Assembly (NCBI RefSeq): GCF_049943335.1
Contig: NZ_JBNFVY010000011.1
Location: forward strand, 1 to 64,000
Direction of reading: 5' to 3'
Source of the DNA: JBNFVY01 sp049943335
GTDB taxonomy: Bacteria; Pseudomonadota; Alphaproteobacteria; Rhodobacterales; Rhodobacteraceae
DNA length: 64,000 bases
The translations under genes were made by a program, and so were the position numbers. Positions 17,633-26,945 of the stretch are shown one piece after another. The notes under the pieces are model-generated. The model saw only the letters and a list, made by a program, of their open reading frames with translations. It had not been told where the DNA came from and did not search any database. Within the stretch, counting starts at the first letter, position 1. Each line of letters starts with the position of its first letter.

Positions 17633-17657
17633 GAACGCGCCCCATCGGGGCGCGTTC
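17633..17657 (+). terminator. Perfect 11-bp hairpin between ctaE and the SURF1 gene
   Basis: Arms 17633-17643 and 17647-17657 (GAACGCGCCCC and its complement) pair without mismatch around a 3-base ATC loop. It starts 23 bases after the ctaE stop. There is no T-run, so it may act as a weak or factor-assisted terminator, or as a processing/stability element that lowers expression of SURF1 and thrC relative to the oxidase subunits. Confidence 0.6.
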
Positions 17658-17675
17658 TGCATTCAAGAGGTCCAT

Positions 17676-18332
17676 ATGATCAAACGTATGATCGTCCCAT
17701 TGATCCTTGGAATTGGTGGCATTGCCATTCTGGTGTCGCTGGGAACGTGGCAGTTGCGGCGGCTGGAATGGAAACAAGACGTTCTGAGCGAAATCGAAGC
17801 GCGTATCGCCGCGCCGCCCGTCCCATTCGCGCAGGCCGAAGGGCCATATGCCCCCGTTTATGCGACAGGCATACTTGGCGGGCCAGAACTGCACGTGCTG
17901 GTCAGCCGCAAACAGATCGGCGCGGGATACCGGATCATTCAGGCGCTGGAAACCGAACAGGGCCGGATCATGGTGGACCGCGGATTTGTTCCGGTCGCAC
18001 AGGTGGACACGCCGCGGCCAACGCAAACCCTGACTGTGACAGGCAACCTGCACGCACCGCAGGATCGCAACAGCTCAACCCCGGAAAATGACGTCGAGGC
18101 CAACATCTGGTTCGCGCGCGACGTCACGCAGATGGCCGAGGTTTTGGGGACCCAGCCGGTCTTGCTGATCGCGCGGTCCGACACGGGCCAGGGTGTTGAC
18201 CCGATGCCGGTTGCCACCGAAAGCATTCCGAACGATCACCTGCAATATGCCATGACATGGTTTTCGCTGGCTGTTGTGTGGTTGGGGATGACACTCTATC
18301 TGCTCTGGCGTATCAGGGCCAAAACCGTCTGA
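17676..18332 (+). CDS. SURF1 family oxidase assembly protein
   Basis: 218 residues with an N-terminal helix (IVPLILGIGGIAILVSLGTW), the GTWQLRRLEWK motif, a periplasmic middle domain (GYRIIQAL, VDRGFVP, PENDVEANIWFARD) and a C-terminal helix (YAMTWFSLAVVWLGMTLYLL). SURF1 (Shy1) assists heme A insertion into subunit I. The ATG at 17676 has an AAGAGG site and the typical family N-terminus. Confidence 0.93.
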   Translation: MIKRMIVPLILGIGGIAILVSLGTWQLRRLEWKQDVLSEIEARIAAPPVPFAQAEGPYAPVYATGILGGPELHVLVSRKQIGAGYRIIQALETEQGRIMVDRGFVPVAQVDTPRPTQTLTVTGNLHAPQDRNSSTPENDVEANIWFARDVTQMAEVLGTQPVLLIARSDTGQGVDPMPVATESIPNDHLQYAMTWFSLAVVWLGMTLYLLWRIRAKTV

Positions 18333-18348
18333 GGCAGAGGAAACTGCG

Positions 18349-19746
18349 TTGAAATATATCTCGACCCGGGGGCAGGCCCCTGCGCTGACATTCGAAGACA
18401 CGATGCTGACGGGGTTGGCCCGTGACGGGGGGCTGTACGTTCCTGAAACCGTACCGACACTGGACACGGCCGAGATCGCTGCCATGGCCGGCTTGCCCTA
18501 TGAAGACATCGCGTTCCGGGTGATGCGCCCGTTCGTCAACGACAGCTTCACGGACGACGCATTGCGCGCCATCATCGCGCGCGCCTATGCCGGGTTCCGC
18601 CATGATGCGCGCGCGCCTCTGGTGCAATTGGGCCCCAACCATTTCCTGCTCGAACTGTTTCACGGCCCGACCTTGGCCTTCAAGGATTTCGCGATGCAGC
18701 TGATTGGCCAGCTGTTTCAGGCGGCCCTGGCCCGGCGTGGCGAACGGGTGACGATTGTCGGCGCGACGTCGGGCGATACCGGCAGTGCAGCGATCGAGGC
18801 ATTCAAAGGGCTGGACAACGTGGATGTGTTCATCCTGTTCCCGCACGGCGGCGTCTCTGAAGTGCAGCGCCGCCAGATGACGACGCCGGATGAAAGCAAC
18901 GTGCATGCGTTGGCGATGGATGGCGACTTTGACGATTGCCAGGCTGCGCTGAAAGAGATGTTTGCCGACGACGATTTTCGCGATGGCGTGCGACTGGCGG
19001 CAGTCAACAGCATCAACTGGGCCCGCGTGCTTGCGCAGGTTGTTTACTATTTTTCGTCGGCGGTCTCACTTGGAGCGCCGCACCGCAAGGTCAGCTTCAC
19101 TGTTCCCACCGGAAATTTCGGCGATATCTTCGCAGGGTATATCGCCAAGCAGATGGGGCTGCCTATCGACCGTTTGGTGATCGCGACCAATCAGAACAAC
19201 ATCCTGCACCGGGCATTGGAAACCAGCCACTACGCGAAAAAGGGTGTGGTGCCGTCGATCAGCCCGTCAATGGATATCGAAGTCAGCTCGAACTTTGAGC
19301 GCGCCTTGTTCTACGCCTGTGGACGTGACGGCGGGGCGGTGACCCGACTGATGGGCGATCTGAAAAAAACGGGCGAATTTGTGATCGGAAACGAAGCAAT
19401 GGGCGCGCTGAAGCAACACTATGATAGTGGCTATCTGTCCGAAGAGGGCACATCGGCAGTGATCGCGCGTGCCATGACGGCCACCGGCGAAATCCTGTGC
19501 CCGCATTCCGCGATCGCGGTCGGGATCGGGCAAGAGGCAGCCGCGCGCGCGCCCGAAATCCCGATGATCTCGCTTGCGACGGCCCATCCGGCCAAGTTCC
19601 CCGATGCGGTCAACGCGGCGACGGGACATCACCCGGACTTGCCGCCGCACATGGCCGATATCTTCGACAAGGAAGAGCGCGTCACCCGCGTGCCCAACGA
19701 CCTTGCGCATCTGAAATCCCTAATCCGCGAGCGTACCCGCACATGA
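18349..19746 (+). CDS. thrC: Threonine synthase
   Basis: 465 residues, type II threonine synthase. The N-terminal KYISTRG, the PLP lysine in FHGPTLAFKDF, VGATSGDTGSAAIEA and FTVPTGNFGDIFAGY are all present. The enzyme converts O-phosphohomoserine to threonine. The start codon appears to be TTG at 18349, with AGGAAA upstream; no ATG fits the conserved N-terminus. Its stop overlaps the M16 protease start (ATGA). Confidence 0.95.
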   Translation: MKYISTRGQAPALTFEDTMLTGLARDGGLYVPETVPTLDTAEIAAMAGLPYEDIAFRVMRPFVNDSFTDDALRAIIARAYAGFRHDARAPLVQLGPNHFLLELFHGPTLAFKDFAMQLIGQLFQAALARRGERVTIVGATSGDTGSAAIEAFKGLDNVDVFILFPHGGVSEVQRRQMTTPDESNVHALAMDGDFDDCQAALKEMFADDDFRDGVRLAAVNSINWARVLAQVVYYFSSAVSLGAPHRKVSFTVPTGNFGDIFAGYIAKQMGLPIDRLVIATNQNNILHRALETSHYAKKGVVPSISPSMDIEVSSNFERALFYACGRDGGAVTRLMGDLKKTGEFVIGNEAMGALKQHYDSGYLSEEGTSAVIARAMTATGEILCPHSAIAVGIGQEAAARAPEIPMISLATAHPAKFPDAVNAATGHHPDLPPHMADIFDKEERVTRVPNDLAHLKSLIRERTRT

Positions 19747-21002
19747 CGGTTCAGCAGCATACCCTGTCCAATGGGTTCCGTGTCGTGACCGAGCATATGC
19801 CGGGTCTGCAATCCGCCTCACTTGGTGTGTGGGTGCAGGCCGGCGGGCGCCACGAACGGATCGAACAGAATGGTATCGCGCATTTTCTGGAACATATGGC
19901 CTTTAAAGGGACCAAGCGCCGTAGCCCGTTGGAAATTGCCGAAGCGCTGGAAGATGTCGGGGGCTACCTGAACGCTTATACCAGCCGCGAGATGACCGCA
20001 TATTATGCCCGGATTTTGCAGGCGGATGTGGGGCTGGCGCTGGATGTGATCGCGGACATCATCCTTAACTCTACCTTCGATCCGCGTGAGCTGGAAGTTG
20101 AACGGGGCGTGATCTTGCAAGAGATCGGGCAAGCCCTGGATACGCCCGACGACATTATTTTCGACTGGCTTCAAGAGGTCAGTTACCCCGACCAGCCAAT
20201 GGGCCGTACCATTCTTGGCCCGGCCGAGCTTATCCGTGGATTTTCGCGCACCGACCTGCAGGGCTTTGTGGGCGAGCATTATTCCCCCGAACGGATGATC
20301 CTGTCTGCAGCCGGTGCGGTGGATCACGACACGCTTGTGCGCGAAGCTGAACGGCTCTTCGGGCACCTTGAACGCCATGAGACACCCTCAGTCATCGCAT
20401 CGACCTTTACGTCGGGTGAACACCGCCAGATCAAGGATCTGGAGCAGGTGCATCTGGCCATGGCGTTCGAAGGGCCGAGCTACCGCAACGATACGATCTA
20501 TGCGGCGCAGGTTGCTTCGACGGCGCTTGGCGGGGGAATGTCGTCGCGCCTGTTTCAGGAAATCCGCGAAAAGCGGGGCCTTTGCTATACGGTTTTCGCC
20601 CAGACCGCCGCGTATTCTGACACCGGCCAGATGACGGTGTACGCAGGCACCTCGGCCGAGCAGGTACAGCAACTGGCCGAGGTCACGATTGATGAATTGA
20701 AGCGGGCCGCGTGCGAAATGCGCCCCGACGAAATCGCGCGCGCCCGTGCCCAGATGAAAGCCGGTTTGCTGATGGGGCTTGAAAGCCCGTCCAGCCGGGC
20801 CGAACGGCTGGCGCGCATGGTGGCCATTTGGGGCCGGGTTCCGCCGCTTGCCGAAACCATCGCGCACATTGATTCGGTGACCACGGGCGATGTGCGCGCG
20901 CAGGCCGAGGGTTTGGCTACGCAGGGCATGTCACTGGCCGTTTATGGGCCGGGCGATGCCACGCCATCCCTGGAGGCGCTGCGCGAAAGGATCGCTGCCT
21001 GA
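19743..21002 (+). CDS. M16 family processing zinc peptidase
   Basis: 419 residues with the inverted zinc motif HFLEH near residue 45 and the downstream ligand Glu in ELEVERGVILQEI. The C-terminal half contains GGGMSSRLFQEIREKRGLCY, the other family signature. The type resembles PqqL/mitochondrial processing peptidase beta subunits. Substrate unknown. It overlaps thrC by four bases and the following acetyltransferase by one, as in many alphaproteobacteria. Confidence 0.93.
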   Translation: MTVQQHTLSNGFRVVTEHMPGLQSASLGVWVQAGGRHERIEQNGIAHFLEHMAFKGTKRRSPLEIAEALEDVGGYLNAYTSREMTAYYARILQADVGLALDVIADIILNSTFDPRELEVERGVILQEIGQALDTPDDIIFDWLQEVSYPDQPMGRTILGPAELIRGFSRTDLQGFVGEHYSPERMILSAAGAVDHDTLVREAERLFGHLERHETPSVIASTFTSGEHRQIKDLEQVHLAMAFEGPSYRNDTIYAAQVASTALGGGMSSRLFQEIREKRGLCYTVFAQTAAYSDTGQMTVYAGTSAEQVQQLAEVTIDELKRAACEMRPDEIARARAQMKAGLLMGLESPSSRAERLARMVAIWGRVPPLAETIAHIDSVTTGDVRAQAEGLATQGMSLAVYGPGDATPSLEALRERIAA

Positions 21003-21586
21003 TGCTGCGCCCGAAACGCAAGGTTCGGATTGAAACAGAGCGCATGAGCCTGCGCCTTCCCGCACACGGCGATTTTCGCGGGTGGAGCGATTTGCGTCGA
21101 AACAGCGCCGATTTCCTGATCCCGTGGGAGCCGACCTGGTCCAAGGACCATCTAACCCGCAAGGGGTTCACCAACAGGGTGTATTGGGCCCAACGATCAG
21201 CGAACAATGATGCGGCGTTGCCTCTGTTCCTGTTTCGCCGTGATGATCAGGTCTTGCTGGGTGCGATCACGCTGGACCACATTCGCCACGGTCCGGCGCA
21301 GGCGGGTACGCTGGGCTATTGGATCGGTGCCGAGTTCGCCCGGCAGGGGTACATGCGCGAGGGGATCAGGGCCGTGGTCCACTATGCGTTTGAAACCATG
21401 GGATTGAGCCGCATCGAAGCGGCGTGCTTGCCGGAAAATGTCGCTTCGCGCGGGGTTCTGGAAAAATCCGGATTCAAATACGAAGGCGTCGCGCAGAGTT
21501 ACCTGCAGATCAACGGCCGGTGGCGCAACCATGTGCTCTATGCCAATCTGCGCGGCGATCGGCGCGGGCGCACCGACATCGGCTGA
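21002..21586 (+). CDS. RimJ-like GNAT N-acetyltransferase
   Basis: 194 residues with a GNAT fold of the RimJ/RimL type. N-terminal LRLPAHGDF, the GYWIGAEFARQGYMREGI segment for acetyl-CoA binding, SRIEAACLPENVASRGVLEK and GFKYEGVAQSYLQING are characteristic. RimJ acetylates the N-terminal alanine of ribosomal protein S5; the exact substrate here is inferred. Start shares one base with the upstream stop (TGATG). Confidence 0.88.
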   Translation: MLRPKRKVRIETERMSLRLPAHGDFRGWSDLRRNSADFLIPWEPTWSKDHLTRKGFTNRVYWAQRSANNDAALPLFLFRRDDQVLLGAITLDHIRHGPAQAGTLGYWIGAEFARQGYMREGIRAVVHYAFETMGLSRIEAACLPENVASRGVLEKSGFKYEGVAQSYLQINGRWRNHVLYANLRGDRRGRTDIG

Positions 21587-21689
21587 GCTGCCCATATCCA
21601 AGGCGCAGCCGTGCACAGTGGCGTGAAAAACACACGCTACGGGTGACAGACCATCCAGCGCCGCTATCGTTGGGTCAGGAGGTTGCCCA

Positions 21690-22502
21690 ATGTTTCGATT
21701 TGTCTGTGCAATTGTCTTTGGTGTGATCGCAACGCCGCTTGTCGCGCAGGACCGGATCCCCAGCCATTGCATCGCGCTCAGCCACGCGGCGGGGGGAAAG
21801 TACCTGCATCGGGCGGCCGTCACCGCCCCGCTGCCGGATGCGCAAACCGTACGTATCCGCTATTTGGATCATGCGATGTTTCTGATCGAAGCGGGGAACA
21901 CGTCGGTCGCAACGGATTTCACCGGTTATCTCGGGCCGACGACCTTTTTGCCGGACGTTGTGACCATGAATCATGCACATTCAAGCCATTGGACAGCGAT
22001 GGTTCCCGAAGGCATTGCGCATGTCCTGCCCGGTTGGGGCGCCGAATTCGGGGCGGGCGTGGATTACCATTTGGACCTTGGGGACATGGTCGTGCGCAAT
22101 GTTTCGACTGACATTCGGTCGATGGGCGGGGTGGAAAAGAACGGCAATTCCATTTTCATTTTCGAAGTCGGCGGGTTGTGCATCGGGCATCTGGGCCATC
22201 TGCATCACGAACCGTCGGCCGAACAATACGCGGCAATTGGCCGGCTGGACGTTGTCCTGGCGCCCGTCGATGGGGGAATGACCGTGCCGATTGACACGAT
22301 GATTTCCATTTTGCAGCGGCTCAAATCGTCGATCGTAATTCCGATGCACTGGTTTGGGCGCGCAAATCTGCAGGATTCCCTGGTCGGGATGAGCAATGAT
22401 TTTCAGGTTGTGCGGCTTGAAGGAAACATGCTGGAGGTAGGATTGCACAAGTTGCCTGGAAGGCCCACCGTGATGGTTCTCGAGCCTGCGTATTTACAGT
22501 GA
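21690..22502 (+). CDS. Exported metallo-beta-lactamase fold hydrolase
   Basis: 270 residues with a signal peptide (IVFGVIATPLVAQD). The body resembles UlaG-like MBL-fold proteins: YLDHAMFLIEAGNTSVATDF, NHAHSSHW, LGHLGHLHHE and a late IPMHWFG. The usual zinc motif HxHxDH is HAHSSH here, lacking the aspartate, so either only one metal is bound or the protein is not a standard hydrolase. Substrate unknown. It stands alone, starting 103 bases after the acetyltransferase. Confidence 0.78.
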   Translation: MFRFVCAIVFGVIATPLVAQDRIPSHCIALSHAAGGKYLHRAAVTAPLPDAQTVRIRYLDHAMFLIEAGNTSVATDFTGYLGPTTFLPDVVTMNHAHSSHWTAMVPEGIAHVLPGWGAEFGAGVDYHLDLGDMVVRNVSTDIRSMGGVEKNGNSIFIFEVGGLCIGHLGHLHHEPSAEQYAAIGRLDVVLAPVDGGMTVPIDTMISILQRLKSSIVIPMHWFGRANLQDSLVGMSNDFQVVRLEGNMLEVGLHKLPGRPTVMVLEPAYLQ

Positions 22503-22758
22503 CGGCTTGGGATGCGCGGCTGCGCGCCGTCAATTCGGGTAAGATCGGCAAGCTGCAGATGTTCGCAATTTGCGCCGGACTGACCACGCCGGGGTCGCCA
22601 ACAAGCGCGGTGCATAGTTCGTCTGGCAACGCGATGTTCGACGCCCCGGGTCATTGTGCGAAAAACCGGGTGGTGGATAAAAAATTGCTACATTTGCGCG
22701 GTTCTGCGCTCTTGTCCCGTTCACCGCAGCGTGGTTTTGATTGCGCAAGGAGACGTGA

Positions 22759-24177
22759 ATGACCCTGAGCCCAGCTGATGCCTCATTTTGTGACCAATTA
22801 CACAGCCTTCTACCCGCCGGCACACTGCGCGCGGTCGAGCCGCGCGACCTGGAAGAGCCGCGTGGACGCGTCACAGGGCACGCAGGCGCCGTCGCCATTC
22901 CTGCCACGACCGACGAGGTGGCGACAATCGTCCGTGCCTGCGCGCACGCGCGTGTCGGCATCGTTCCGATTGGTGGCGGGACTGGCCTTGTGCAGGGGCA
23001 GATCATGGCGGACGGCCCTGCGCCCTTGCTTATGTCGCTTGAACGGATGGGGGCGATCCGTGCGATCTATCCGCAGGAAAACGTGTTGGTCGCCGAAGCG
23101 GGGGCCATCCTTGCCGATATCCAGTCGGCCGCAGAAGGGGCAGGGCGCATTTTCCCCCTGTCGTTGGCCTCGGAAGGATCGTGCCGGATCGGGGGCAATC
23201 TGTCGACGAACGCGGGCGGGTTGAATGTGCTGCGCTACGGAAATGCGCGCGATCTCTGTCTGGGTCTGGAAGCGGTTCTGCCGGATGGCTCGATCTGGAA
23301 CGGGCTGAAGCGCTTGCGCAAGGACAACACGGGGTACGACCTGCGCAACCTGTTGATCGGTGCTGAAGGTACGCTGGGGATCATTACAGCGGCTTCCCTG
23401 CGCTTGTTTGCAAAGCCGGCGTGCCTTGGAACAGCGCTTTTTGTCGTTCCGTCGCCACAAGCCGCTCTGGATCTTTTTGCGCTGGCCAATGATCTTGCCG
23501 GCGGGGCGATATCGGCCTTTGAGCTGATCAGCGGACAGGGGCTGCGGTTTCTGGACGAAACCGTGCCCGATCTTCGTCTGCCCTATGACACGCCGCCTGA
23601 CTGGATGGTGCTGATCGAGCTGGGGCTGCCCGATGGGCAAGACCCCGCGGACGTGTTCGAAGCGCTTTTTTTGGCAGCGCTGTCGCGCGGTATGACAACT
23701 GACGGCATCATCGCCCAGTCCGACACACAGGCGCGCGACCTCTGGGCCGTGCGCGAAACCATACCCGTGGCCAACAGACGGATCGGCGCGATCGCCTCGC
23801 ATGACATTTCGCTGCCCCTGTCGGCCATTCCGCACTTTATCGATCAGGCAAACGGCGCCCTGCAGCGTTATGGCGATATTCGGATCAACTGTTTCGGCCA
23901 TTTGGGCGACGGCAATCTGCATTTCAACGCCTTCCCGGCCAAGGGGCGTGACCGGGCAGACTATGCGGCTATTCGCGATGATATCACGCGCACCGTTCAT
24001 GATCTTGTGCAAGACTTTGACGGCTCGTTCAGTGCCGAACACGGGGTGGGCCGCTTGAAGGTGGACGATCTGGAGCGTTACGGTGATCCGGGCAAGCTGG
24101 GCGCGATGCGGGCAATCAAAGCGGCGCTTGATCCCGCTGGAATCATGAACCCCGGTGCGGTGCTCCGCCTGAGGTGA
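22759..24177 (+). CDS. FAD-linked 2-hydroxyacid dehydrogenase (GlcD/D2HGDH type)
   Basis: 472 residues: an N-terminal PCMH-type FAD domain (PIGGGTGLVQGQ, GGNLSTNAGGLNVLRYGNA) and a FAD-oxidase C-terminal domain (CFGHLGDGNLHFN with the metal His pair, SAEHGVGRLK). The family oxidises D-lactate, glycolate or D-2-hydroxyglutarate with quinone or ETF. No GlcE/GlcF partners lie next to it, which favours a D-2-hydroxyglutarate-type enzyme, but the substrate is not certain. Confidence 0.88.
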   Translation: MTLSPADASFCDQLHSLLPAGTLRAVEPRDLEEPRGRVTGHAGAVAIPATTDEVATIVRACAHARVGIVPIGGGTGLVQGQIMADGPAPLLMSLERMGAIRAIYPQENVLVAEAGAILADIQSAAEGAGRIFPLSLASEGSCRIGGNLSTNAGGLNVLRYGNARDLCLGLEAVLPDGSIWNGLKRLRKDNTGYDLRNLLIGAEGTLGIITAASLRLFAKPACLGTALFVVPSPQAALDLFALANDLAGGAISAFELISGQGLRFLDETVPDLRLPYDTPPDWMVLIELGLPDGQDPADVFEALFLAALSRGMTTDGIIAQSDTQARDLWAVRETIPVANRRIGAIASHDISLPLSAIPHFIDQANGALQRYGDIRINCFGHLGDGNLHFNAFPAKGRDRADYAAIRDDITRTVHDLVQDFDGSFSAEHGVGRLKVDDLERYGDPGKLGAMRAIKAALDPAGIMNPGAVLRLR

Positions 24178-24183
24178 AACGGT

Positions 24184-24214
24184 GAACGCCCTGCCGGGGG
24201 GTGGCAGGGCGTTC
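24184..24214 (+). terminator. 12-bp hairpin terminator after the FAD dehydrogenase
   Basis: Arms 24184-24195 and 24203-24214 (GAACGCCCTGCC and its complement) pair perfectly around a 7-base G-rich loop, 6 bases after the stop codon. No clear T-run follows. It may also serve the convergent apt gene from the other side. Confidence 0.65.
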
Positions 24215-24301
24215 GATGTGATAACTTCATATGTGGTGCAAACAGCGTCGGAGGCTCCCATCCGACTGGGTCTTTATAGCGTGTAGATGTTGCCAAATGG
24301 T

Positions 24302-24841
24302 TCACGCGCCATCGTATGCGCACAACGAATGAACGTCGTAGCCGAGGGTCGCCAGTTTTTTGCGCCCGCCCAGATCGGGCAGATCGATCACGAAGGCACA
24401 GGCGACAATTTCGCCCCCAAGTTGTTCGATCAACTTGATCCCGGCTTCTGCGGTGCCACCTGTCGCCAAAAGGTCATCGACGATCAGAATACGTTCACCG
24501 GCTTCGATCGCATCGTCGTGCAATTCCACCTCGGCTTGCCCATATTCCAGCGTATAGGTTTGGGAAATCACGGTGCCGGGCAGTTTTCCCGCCTTGCGGA
24601 CGGGGACAAAACCGACCGACAACTGGTGCGCGACTGCGCCGCCAAGGATGAAGCCACGCGCTTCCAGACCGACCACCTTGTCGATTTTCTGCCCGACATA
24701 GGGCGCAAGCAGTTGATCGACAGCCAATCGAAAGCCGCGCGCATCGCCAAACAGGGTGGTCACGTCGCGAAACATGATGCCTTCATGGGGGAAATCGGGA
24801 ATGGTCCGGATGTAGTCTTTGACGGTCTTGGCAGGTGACAT
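24302..24841 (-). CDS. apt: Adenine phosphoribosyltransferase
   Basis: 179 residues, normal length. DFPHEGIMFRDVTTLFGD at the N-terminus, GLEARGFILGG in the middle and the PRPP loop ILIVDDLLATGGTAEAG are diagnostic. It converts adenine and PRPP to AMP. The ATG at 24841 (MSPAKTVKDYI) fits the family start; a longer frame to 25243 is out of character. It forms a salvage pair with mtnP upstream: MtnP releases adenine, Apt recovers it. Confidence 0.96.
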   Translation of the reverse strand: MSPAKTVKDYIRTIPDFPHEGIMFRDVTTLFGDARGFRLAVDQLLAPYVGQKIDKVVGLEARGFILGGAVAHQLSVGFVPVRKAGKLPGTVISQTYTLEYGQAEVELHDDAIEAGERILIVDDLLATGGTAEAGIKLIEQLGGEIVACAFVIDLPDLGGRKKLATLGYDVHSLCAYDGA

Positions 24842-25313
24842 GCGGCCTCGCTGTTTTCGTTCGCCCCCAAGTGTTAGCGTGGTGGTCGCGCAGCGCAAGG
24901 TGCTGGCCCGGTTTGGCCGCGTTGATATGCACCCAAGCATAGTTTTCCCACGCCCCAGCGAAAGAGCTCTCGCTTTCTGCCAGACCGCCCCCGACCGATT
25001 GTCGATCAGTCCCGTTTTGATGGCGTCGCGATGGCGGTCGCCTTGCAGGACCGCGATGTACGGGCCTTTGCCGACTATCGCATGCTGATCAACGGGAAGG
25101 TCCGACAGGCCGTCGATTTGGATTTTGTTGCCCCATTCTCCGTTGGGTTTTGATGTCGAAATGTGCCGATGCAAAGACCTGGGTCGCCCCGCTTGCCTGA
25201 CCCGTTGCGACTGCCTGGGTGTCCAGCGTCGTGTCTGCTTCAACGCGGTCCTTTCAAAACGCGAAAGGCATAGGGGAAAGGCGGGCGGCAGGGTTCACCG
25301 ATTGCAGGCTACC
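24842..25313. other. Spacer between apt and mtnP with no confident gene
   Basis: This 472-base stretch holds several short open frames on both strands, none with a ribosome binding site plus a recognisable product. Parts read as plausible protein in shifting frames, so a decayed gene is possible. No hairpin terminator, operator or repeat was seen. It presumably contains the apt promoter near its left end. Confidence 0.4.
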
Positions 25314-26189
25314 TTACGTGTTCAGCACACGCCCGGCGACGGCATCCAGCTTGGCGACAAGGTCGGGATCGCGTTTGTCAGGGCTGGTCATCATGGCAAA
25401 TTCCAATGCCCTATCGCAGCCACAGGGGCAGGGCGCATGGGGGCCCAGATCATCGGGCAAACGCGCCACCAGACCCTTGGCGTTCGCGCTGTTGGCGCCA
25501 AGCGTGGCGATGATATCGCTGATATCGACCGCGCCGTGATCCGGGTGCCAGCTATCGAAATCGGTGATCATGGCGACGCTGGCGTAGCACATTTCCGCCT
25601 CGCGGGCCAATTTCGCCTCGGGCATGTTGGTCATGCCGATCACGTCGCAGCCCCAACTGTCGCGGTACATCTTCGATTCCGCGATCGAGCTGAACTGCGG
25701 CCCTTCCATCGCCAAATAGGTGCCGCCTTTGTGGACCGTTACCCCTTGGGCCTTTGCCGCGATCACGCAGGCATCTGCCAAACGCTCGCACACCGGGTGG
25801 GCCACCGATACATGCGCCACACAGCCGGTGCCAAAGAAGCTTTTCTCGCGCGCGAAGGTTCGGTCGATGAACTGATCGACCACCACGAAATGGCCCGGGG
25901 CCATCTCTTCGCGAAAGCTGCCACAGGCTGATACGGATACGACATCCGTTACCCCCAGCCGTTTCAGCGCGTCGATGTTGGCGCGATAAGGGACGGTGCT
26001 GGGCGAATGCACATGTCCGCGCCCGTGCCGGGGCAGAAAGGCCATCTGCGTGCCATCCAGCGTCCCGGTCAGGATCTGGTCCGACGGCGCACCCCAAGGG
26101 CTGTCCACCGTTTTCCACGCGGCCCCTTCCAATGCGTCGATCTCATATACGCCCGAGCCGCCGATAATGCCGATCACCCTGTCTGTCAT
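25314..26189 (-). CDS. mtnP: S-methyl-5'-thioadenosine phosphorylase
   Basis: 291 residues of the PNP/MTAP family II. IGIIGGSGVYEID at the start, FLPRHGRGHVHSP, VSACGSFREEMAPG, and CDVIGMTNMPEAKLAREAEM with the base-binding region are clear. It phosphorolyses methylthioadenosine to adenine and methylthioribose-1-phosphate. The ATG at 26189 has a perfect AGGAGG site. An apparent long N-terminal extension reading upstream is antisense to the next gene and was not accepted. Confidence 0.95.
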   Translation of the reverse strand: MTDRVIGIIGGSGVYEIDALEGAAWKTVDSPWGAPSDQILTGTLDGTQMAFLPRHGRGHVHSPSTVPYRANIDALKRLGVTDVVSVSACGSFREEMAPGHFVVVDQFIDRTFAREKSFFGTGCVAHVSVAHPVCERLADACVIAAKAQGVTVHKGGTYLAMEGPQFSSIAESKMYRDSWGCDVIGMTNMPEAKLAREAEMCYASVAMITDFDSWHPDHGAVDISDIIATLGANSANAKGLVARLPDDLGPHAPCPCGCDRALEFAMMTSPDKRDPDLVAKLDAVAGRVLNT

Positions 26190-26225
26190 GCGTAACCTCC
26201 TGATTTTCAGGCAGGATGGCGTCTC

Positions 26226-26894
26226 ATGGCCCAGAAGGAAAGCCACGAAGCGGACAAAAATCCGCCCGGGTTGTGGAATAAGGTCCTGGTGATGAGGTTT
26301 TTTGACGCGATCGAGTTTTTGCCAAGGCCGACCATTCGCTTGCTGGCGCCGTCGTTGGTGGCCTTTGCGGTGTTCCTTTTGCTTGACGGTTTGCCTGTGG
26401 CATTCATGGGGCAGGGGGCATCCGTTGTTGGGCTGGCCGCGACCGCTGGGATGATGTTGCTCTTGGCCCGCAATGCGCCCTTTGCTTTCATACGTGCACG
26501 GCAATTGGGCGCGTTGGGTTTTTTCACCGTTATCGTGGTGACGGTGCCGATCGCCGCGTTGAGCGCGGCCTTGTGGTTGACCGATACGCAAATTCAGCTG
26601 CTCTGGATGGCGGCGCTGGCCGCCTATGCGTTCTTGACGGCGACCCTGGCGTTGTCCTCATCCGACGCCGAAATCCGGCGTCTGCCCACCCGCTGGTCCG
26701 ATGATCCGGTGTTTGCGCGCGTCGCCATCAATATTCAGGCCGTGGTCTGGGCGGGGCTTGTCGTCTTGGCCGCCGACATGTACGGGCGCGCGGCGCTGGC
26801 CGATTGGGTTGCGGTTATGACGCTGGGCAATATCGCGGCGTACTACCTGCGTGAATTATTAGTGATCATGATCGTCATGCGCAGCTACGACTAA
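26226..26894 (+). CDS. Uncharacterised multi-spanning membrane protein, 222 aa
   Basis: The product has about five or six hydrophobic helices (for example LLAPSLVAFAVFLLLDGLPV, VGLAATAGMMLLLARNA, LGFFTVIVVTVPIAALSAAL, LLWMAALAAYAFLTATLAL) after a polar N-terminus of about 25 residues. No family was recognised. It is divergent from mtnP with only 36 bases between starts and lies 51 bases before the SulP transporter, so they may be co-transcribed. Confidence 0.7.
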   Translation: MAQKESHEADKNPPGLWNKVLVMRFFDAIEFLPRPTIRLLAPSLVAFAVFLLLDGLPVAFMGQGASVVGLAATAGMMLLLARNAPFAFIRARQLGALGFFTVIVVTVPIAALSAALWLTDTQIQLLWMAALAAYAFLTATLALSSSDAEIRRLPTRWSDDPVFARVAINIQAVVWAGLVVLAADMYGRAALADWVAVMTLGNIAAYYLRELLVIMIVMRSYD

Positions 26895-26945
26895 CCAAGC
26901 TTGGCAAGGCTGCGTGGGGGGTTCAGTTTTGCTGCGTGTCCTGCT

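Noticed and set aside
22810..24261. 483-residue open frame opposite the FAD dehydrogenase
   Set aside because: Antisense shadow; the sense protein has all FAD and metal-binding motifs.
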